Below are positions 33,695-38,868 of a stretch of 38,868 nt of DNA, piece by piece. The position numbers and the translations under genes are program-made. The DNA is taken from positions 1 to 38,868 of the forward strand of contig JACCSZ010000180.1 of assembly GCA_013812695.1 (NCBI GenBank). The letters run 5' to 3'. This stretch comes from Gemmatimonadales bacterium. GTDB lineage: Bacteria > Gemmatimonadota > Gemmatimonadetes > Gemmatimonadales > GWC2-71-9. Within the stretch, counting starts at the first letter, position 1; each line of letters begins with the position of its first letter. The notes beneath the pieces were generated by a model that saw only the letters and a program-made list of their open reading frames with translations, searched no databases and was not told the origin of the DNA.

Positions 33695-34630
33695 GTGATC
33701 ATGCGACAGGGCCTGCTCTGGCTGTCCGAACGGCAGGGCGTGTTCAACTTCGTTCGCAGCAACGGTCTGACCCGCCGGTTCGCCTCACGGTTCGTGGCCG
33801 GCGAGTCGATCGACCAGGGCGTCGAAGCGGCGCGCGAGCTGGGCCGCCGGGGCATCACCGCCTCGCTCGACCTCCTCGGCGAGAGCGTGGCGGAGGAAGG
33901 GGAGGCGGTCACCGCGCGCGACCAGTACCTCAGGATGCTGGACCGGATGGCCGCCAGCGGAGCCGAGGTGAACGTCTCGGTCAAGCTGACGCAGATGGGT
34001 CTCGACATCTCCGAGCCGTTATGCGCCGCCAACATGGGCGCGATCCTCGACAAGGCCGCCGCGCTGCAGGGCTTCGTCCGGCTGGACATGGAAGGTTCGG
34101 ACTACACTCAGCGCACGCTCGATTTCTTCCGCCACCGGCTGTTCGACCGCTTCGGCGCGCACTCCGGGGTCGTCATCCAGTCGATGCTCCGCCGCTCCGA
34201 GCGGGACATCGAGGATCTGATCGCCATGCAGGCGCGCGTCCGGCTCTGCAAGGGCGCCTATCTCGAAGCCCCGGCCGTCGCGTTTCCGGAGAAGGGGGAC
34301 GTGGACAAGAACTACGTCCGGCTCATGGAGCGCCTGCTGCTGGCCGGCAACTATCCCGGGATCGCCACGCACGACGAAACCATCATCGCGCACGCGCGCG
34401 ACTTCGCCCGGCGGCAGGGCATCGCGGCGGACCGCTTCGAATTCCAGATGCTCTACGGCGTGCGGCGCGACCTGCAGGAACGGCTGCGGCAGGCCGGATA
34501 CCGGCTCCGGGTCTACATCCCCTTCGGAACGCAGTGGTATCCTTATCTCATGCGACGGCTGGCGGAGCGACCCGCCAACATCGCGTTCTTCCTCGGCAAC
34601 ATGGTGCGGGAATCGGTCCCGGGACGATGA
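33695..34630 (+). CDS. Proline dehydrogenase
   Basis: NVSVKLTQMGLDIS...VRLDMEGSDYTQRTLDFF...RVRLCKGAYLEAPAVAFPEKGDVDKNYVRLMERLL...IATHDETII...FEFQMLYGVRRDLQ. Confidence 0.93.
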   Translation: MIMRQGLLWLSERQGVFNFVRSNGLTRRFASRFVAGESIDQGVEAARELGRRGITASLDLLGESVAEEGEAVTARDQYLRMLDRMAASGAEVNVSVKLTQMGLDISEPLCAANMGAILDKAAALQGFVRLDMEGSDYTQRTLDFFRHRLFDRFGAHSGVVIQSMLRRSERDIEDLIAMQARVRLCKGAYLEAPAVAFPEKGDVDKNYVRLMERLLLAGNYPGIATHDETIIAHARDFARRQGIAADRFEFQMLYGVRRDLQERLRQAGYRLRVYIPFGTQWYPYLMRRLAERPANIAFFLGNMVRESVPGR

Positions 34631-34941
34631 GCGAGCTGACGCTGGGCGGGTACATGGCCAAACACGAGCGCGCCGCGGCCTTCGGCGGCAGCGACGGCCA
34701 GGCGTACTCGGTGGCCATCTACGTGGACGATGAGCCCGACCTCCGCGGCCGGTACGGCGCGGCGTTGCTGTTCGTCCGCTGGTCCCCGGGCGGCGACCAG
34801 CCCGTCGGCCACGTGGAGAGCGAGCTGCTGGCCTGGGGCAGGAGCGGGGCCGAAGCCGAAGAGCGGCTCCGGGCGCTGTCGCTCTATGACGTGAAGGCGG
34901 CGCTGGACGAGGCCATCGCCCGCGCGCCCTCGGAGTGGTGA
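34627..34941 (+). CDS. Conserved-looking small protein, function unknown
   Basis: MSELTLGGYMAKHERAAAFGGSDGQAYSVAIYVDDEPDLRGRYGAALLFVRWSPGGDQPVGHVESELL...; overlaps the genes on both sides (ATGA at 5', about 4-7 nt at 3'). Confidence 0.75.
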   Translation: MSELTLGGYMAKHERAAAFGGSDGQAYSVAIYVDDEPDLRGRYGAALLFVRWSPGGDQPVGHVESELLAWGRSGAEAEERLRALSLYDVKAALDEAIARAPSEW

Positions 34942-35843
34942 CGGCGCTCCTGGGCACCGTGCTCGAGCGCGATGGTTCGGTGTACCGCGTCGCGACGGCC
35001 GACGGGCTGGTCCGCGCGATCCTCACCGGGAAGGCCAAGCGCGACACGACGCGCGTCGTCGTCGGCGACCGGGTGCGGCTCGAGTCCGACCCCGAAGCCG
35101 ACCTCCACGCGATCGTCGGCGTCGAGCCGCGGACCGCCCTGCTCGAGCGCCGAGTCCCCGAGGGCCGGGGCGCCCGGCCGGTTGCGGCCAACATCGACCA
35201 GGTCTTCGTCGTCACCGCCACCGTCGACCCCGCCCCGATCCCCCAGCTCATCGACCGCTTGCTGGTCGTCGCGGAGGCCAACGAGATCGCCGCGGCCGTC
35301 GTCGTCAACAAGGTCGATCTGGATCCCGGCGCCGCGCTGATCGAGCGTCTGCGAAAAGCCGGCTACGCGGTCTATCCGGCCAGCGTCCGGACGGGGGAAG
35401 GGATGGCGGAGTTCGCCGCCGCGCTGGCCGGCCGGATCTCGGTGGTGACGGGCCCGTCCGGCGCCGGCAAGTCGAGCCTGCTCAATCGCGTGCAGCCCGG
35501 CCTGCAGCTTCGCACCGCCGAGATCAGCGCCAAGGTGAAACGGGGCAAGAACACGACCGTATCGGCGGTCATGCTGCCGCTCGAGGCGGGTGGGTATCTC
35601 GTGGATACGCCGGGATTCAGCGAAGTGGGACTCTGGGGGATCGATCCGGGGCAGCTCGACACCTGCTTCCCCGAGTTCCGTCGGTTCCTCGGTGACTGCC
35701 GCTACGCCGACTGCCGCCATCGCTCGGAGCCCGGCTGCCGGGTGCGCGAGGCCCTCGACACCGGTGCGGTCGCCCGAGATCGGTGGGACAGCTATCTGGT
35801 GCTGCTGGAGGAGCTGGAGAGCGCGCCGGAGGAGTGGGAGTAG
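34935..35843 (+). CDS. rsgA: Ribosome small subunit-dependent GTPase A
   Basis: Circularly permuted G motifs: VVVNKVDL (G4), TGPSGAGKSSLLNRV (G1), VDTPGFSEVGL (G3); C-terminal zinc knuckle CRYADCRHRSEPGCRV. Confidence 0.95.
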   Translation: MVTALLGTVLERDGSVYRVATADGLVRAILTGKAKRDTTRVVVGDRVRLESDPEADLHAIVGVEPRTALLERRVPEGRGARPVAANIDQVFVVTATVDPAPIPQLIDRLLVVAEANEIAAAVVVNKVDLDPGAALIERLRKAGYAVYPASVRTGEGMAEFAAALAGRISVVTGPSGAGKSSLLNRVQPGLQLRTAEISAKVKRGKNTTVSAVMLPLEAGGYLVDTPGFSEVGLWGIDPGQLDTCFPEFRRFLGDCRYADCRHRSEPGCRVREALDTGAVARDRWDSYLVLLEELESAPEEWE

Positions 35844-35857
35844 GATGGAAGGCGAAA

Positions 35858-35876
35858 GACGGAACGTCGTTCCGTC
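35858..35876. repeat. Short perfect palindrome between convergent genes
   Basis: gacggaacg-t-cgttccgtc, between the rsgA stop (35843) and the MazG-like stop (35880); possible bidirectional terminator stem. Confidence 0.6.
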
Positions 35877-35879
35877 GTT

Positions 35880-36221
35880 CTACCGTTCCCCCCTCCGCGT
35901 CCACCGATCCCCATCCCGCGTCTCCACCTTCGCCAGCATCCGCTCGAACGCGGCCTGCAGGTCGATTCCCTCGCGGTTGGCCATGCAGACGAGCACGAAC
36001 AGGATGTCCGCCATCTCCATGGCCAGATCGCCCTCGGGCTCGTCGTGCTTCTTGGTCTTCTCCCCGAACCGGTGGTTCACCTCGCGTGCGAGCTCGCCGA
36101 CCTCCTCGGTGAGCCGCGCGAGGTTGGTGAGCGGATGGAAGTAGCCCTCCTCGTACCGGCTCACCCAGGCGTCAACCCGGCGCTGTGCCTCGGCGAGCGA
36201 CATGCCGCCGGAGTGCGTCAT
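35880..36221 (-). CDS. MazG-like nucleotide pyrophosphohydrolase
   Basis: LTNLARLTEEVGELAREVNHRFGEK...GDLAMEMADILFVLVCMANREGIDLQAAFERMLAKVETRDGDRW; EEVGE...EMADILF metal-binding pattern. Confidence 0.88.
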   Translation of the reverse strand: MTHSGGMSLAEAQRRVDAWVSRYEEGYFHPLTNLARLTEEVGELAREVNHRFGEKTKKHDEPEGDLAMEMADILFVLVCMANREGIDLQAAFERMLAKVETRDGDRWTRRGER

Positions 36222-36240
36222 CCCTTCGGCGAGCGCCACG

Positions 36241-36807
36241 CTAGCGCGCGGCGCCGGCCGCCGCAACCGCGGCCTCGCGGCCCGGGCGTCCGGACGCCAG
36301 GGCGCCGATCAGCGCGCGCATGAACTGCGGCAGGTCGGCGGGCGTCCGCGAGGAGATCAGATTGCCGTCGACCACCACGGGGCTGTCCTCCCAGAGCATG
36401 CCCGCGTTCACGAGGTCGTCCTTGATCGCGCCGACGCTCGTGCCGCGCTTGCCCCGCACGATCCCGGCCGAAATCGGGACCCAGCCCGCGTGGCAGATGA
36501 AAGCTACCGGCTTGCCGGCGTCGTAGATCCCGCGGGTGAGCTCGAGCAGCTTTTTCGATCGGCGCATGATGTCCGGCGCATAGCCGCCGGGGATGACCAA
36601 GCCGTCGAATTCGCCGGCATCGAGGTCGTCCACGTTCGCGTCGACCGTGAGGGGATACCCGCGTTTGCCCTGGTAATTGCGCTCGCCGGTGCCCGCGACG
36701 AGCGTGCGGGCGCCCTCCTCCTCCAGTCGGATCTTGGGATACCAGAGCTCGAGATCCTCGTAGAGTGGCCCGGCGAAGAATAGAATGGTCCTGTCTGACA
36801 GTGACAT
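36241..36807 (-). CDS. DJ-1/PfpI family protein
   Basis: ILFFAGPLYEDLELWYPKIRLEEEGARTLVAGTG...FDGLVIPGGYAPDIMRR...PVAFICHAGWVPISAGIVRGK (nucleophilic Cys in CHAG). Confidence 0.92.
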   Translation of the reverse strand: MSLSDRTILFFAGPLYEDLELWYPKIRLEEEGARTLVAGTGERNYQGKRGYPLTVDANVDDLDAGEFDGLVIPGGYAPDIMRRSKKLLELTRGIYDAGKPVAFICHAGWVPISAGIVRGKRGTSVGAIKDDLVNAGMLWEDSPVVVDGNLISSRTPADLPQFMRALIGALASGRPGREAAVAAAGAAR

Positions 36808-36907
36808 GGGATGCGGCCGGGCTGAGGGTGGGCGGGAACTGGTCTGTGCCTCTCCAAAGGTATAATGTTTGACCGCCGGTGCAGGTGACCCTCACTTCCG
36901 TCGATCC

Positions 36908-37156
36908 ATGTCCATGCGCACACGTGACCGCATCCTGGGGAATCTCGAGGCGCTCTACCGCGAGTCCTACGACCGGGCCAAGTCGGCCGGTGACGGCGGC
37001 CGGATGATCGATCTCGACAGTGCCTACATGCGGGACCAGCTCATGCTCGAAATCCTGCTCGACATCCGCGACCTGTTTTCGGTAGCGCCGGCGGCGTCGG
37101 GCGGGAGCGCGCTCGAGAAGCTCGAAGCGATTCGCCGGCTCACCAAGCTGCGCTGA
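36908..37156 (+). CDS. Hypothetical protein
   Basis: MSMRTRDRILGNLEALYRESYDRAKSAGDGGRMIDLDSAYMRDQLMLEILLDIRDLFS...; a complete short ORF between annotated genes. Confidence 0.6.
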   Translation: MSMRTRDRILGNLEALYRESYDRAKSAGDGGRMIDLDSAYMRDQLMLEILLDIRDLFSVAPAASGGSALEKLEAIRRLTKLR

Positions 37157-37166
37157 GAGGCCTCCC

Positions 37167-38858
37167 ATGAGCTTGACGCCCCCGCTTCCTGGCGCCCTGG
37201 GCCTGCTGGCGCTGACCGCGCTGGCCGCTTGCGGTCGCACCACCCCGCGCGCGGTGGCGGGGGCAGCGCCCGACCTTGTGGTCTATGGCCGGGTCTGGAC
37301 CGGCGACTCCGCCCGCCCCTGGGCGGAGGCCGTGGCGGTGTCGGGCGACACGGTGCGGGCCATCGGCGACAGCGCCGCCATCTCCGCGCTCGCAGGCCCG
37401 TCGACGCGCGTGCTGGGCGCCGGCACGGGAATGGTCGTGCCCGGCTTCATGGATGGGCACCTCCACTTCACCGACGGCGGCTTTCAGCTCGCCAGCGTGG
37501 ACCTCCGGCCCGCGAACTCGCCCGAGGAGTTCGTCGCCCGCCTCAAGGCCTATGCGCTCGAGCGCCGGCCTGGCGAGTGGATCCTCGGCGGCAACTGGGA
37601 TCACGAGCGCTGGCCCGGCGCGCCGCTCCCCCGGCGCGAGTGGATCGATTCGGTCACGCCGGACAACCCGGTTTTTCTCTACCGGTTGGACGGTCACATG
37701 GGTCTGGCCAACAGCGCCGCGCTCAAGGCGGCGCGCCTCGGGCGCGACACGAAGGACATCGCGGGCGGTGTCATCGTCCGCGACCCCAGCACGGGCGAGC
37801 CCACCGGCGTCCTCAAGGATGCCGCGATGGCGCCCGTGGATCGGGCCATCCCTCAGCCCACCGACGCCCAGCGAGACGCCGCATTGCGCCGCGCGCTCGC
37901 GTACGCGGCGTCGAACGGCGTGACCGCCTTTGCGCACGTGAGCGTGGTGCCGGCCGACCTGGGCACCTACCTCCGCGCCAAGGCGGCCGGCGCGCTCACC
38001 GCCCGCGCCGCGCTCTATTTTCCGCTCGAGACCTGGCGCGCCGTGGCCGACACCGTCGCCCGGCTCGGCCGCGGCGATGATTGGGTGTGGATCGGCGGCG
38101 TGAAAGGCTACGTGGACGGCTCGCTCGGCTCGACCACCGCGCTGTTCTACGCCCCGTACGCCGACGACCCGAAAACCAGCGGCGTGCTGGTCACGCCCGA
38201 GGATTCGCTCCGCGCCTGGATCGGCGCGGCGGACTCGGCGGGGCTGCAGGTCGCGGTGCACGCGATCGGCGAGCGCGCAAACGGGCTCCTGCTCGACATC
38301 TACGACAGCGTGGCCCAGGCGCATGGCGCGCGCGACCGCCGCTTTCGCATCGAGCACGCCCAGCACCTCCGGCGGCAGGATATCGACCGGATCGCCCGTT
38401 TGGGCGTGATCGCGTCGATGCAGCCGTATCACGCCATCGACGACGGCCGGTGGGCCGAGAAGCGGATCGGGCCCGAGCGGATCAAGACGACGTATGCGTT
38501 CCGCTCGCTGCTGGACCGCAACGTTCGGCTCGCCTTCGGCTCGGACTGGACCGTGGCGCCGATCGAGCCGATCCTCGGCATTCACGCCGCGGTGACCCGG
38601 CGGACGCTCGACGGCAAGCACGCGGCGGGGTGGATAGCCGAGGAAAAGATCGGGGTGGAGGAGGCGCTCCGGGCCTACACCAGCGGCGATGCCTACGGCG
38701 TCTTCGCCGAGCGGACTCGTGGGCGGCTGGCACCCGGCTACAAGGCGGACCTGGTCCTGCTGGATCAGGATCTCACCCGGATCCCGCCGGACGCCATCGA
38801 GCGGACGACGGTGCGGGCGACGGTGGTGGGGGGACGTGTCGTGTACCAGGCGCGGTAG
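37167..38858 (+). CDS. Amidohydrolase family 3 (YtcJ-like) lipoprotein
   Basis: Lipobox LTALAAC; DLVVYGRVWTGDSARPWAEAVAVSGDTVRAIG...VVPGFMDGHLHFTDGG...GSLGSTTALFYAPYADDP...FRIEHAQHLRRQDIDRIARLGVIASMQPYH...LAFGSDWTVAPIEPILGIHAAVTR. Confidence 0.93.
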   Translation: MSLTPPLPGALGLLALTALAACGRTTPRAVAGAAPDLVVYGRVWTGDSARPWAEAVAVSGDTVRAIGDSAAISALAGPSTRVLGAGTGMVVPGFMDGHLHFTDGGFQLASVDLRPANSPEEFVARLKAYALERRPGEWILGGNWDHERWPGAPLPRREWIDSVTPDNPVFLYRLDGHMGLANSAALKAARLGRDTKDIAGGVIVRDPSTGEPTGVLKDAAMAPVDRAIPQPTDAQRDAALRRALAYAASNGVTAFAHVSVVPADLGTYLRAKAAGALTARAALYFPLETWRAVADTVARLGRGDDWVWIGGVKGYVDGSLGSTTALFYAPYADDPKTSGVLVTPEDSLRAWIGAADSAGLQVAVHAIGERANGLLLDIYDSVAQAHGARDRRFRIEHAQHLRRQDIDRIARLGVIASMQPYHAIDDGRWAEKRIGPERIKTTYAFRSLLDRNVRLAFGSDWTVAPIEPILGIHAAVTRRTLDGKHAAGWIAEEKIGVEEALRAYTSGDAYGVFAERTRGRLAPGYKADLVLLDQDLTRIPPDAIERTTVRATVVGGRVVYQAR

Positions 38859-38868
38859 CGCTCGAGGC

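Overview
High-GC bacterial chromosomal segment. Gene content and style suggest Gemmatimonadota, but this is inference and no marker gene was checked. It is mostly housekeeping and metabolic: M61 peptidase (truncated at the left edge), a translationally coupled tkt-tal-DAACS symporter operon, a fused actinobacterial-type E2/E1 2-oxoglutarate dehydrogenase (Kgd/OdhA-like), glpD, fadI-fadJ, proline dehydrogenase, rsgA, topoisomerase IB, a Ser/Thr kinase with TolB-like and TPR regions, and a YtcJ-like amidohydrolase. The most interesting block is 6.6-13.0 kb. There, a MerR-type regulator with a C-terminal cobalamin-binding domain carrying the CarH/LitR signature residues (Wx9EH and ExHxxG) is coupled to crtI and crtB. 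These are followed on the same strand by a bacterial dynamin-like GTPase, an acyltransferase and a DUF2269-like membrane protein. Accessory or decayed material includes a Phd/VapC-type toxin-antitoxin pair, a truncated YVTN beta-propeller ORF next to a 36-codon RHS-core remnant, an orphan AraC HTH fragment, and three copies of a dispersed intergenic palindrome (GTCATCCTGAGCGSAGCGAAGGA). No tRNA, rRNA, CRISPR array or transposase was recognised.
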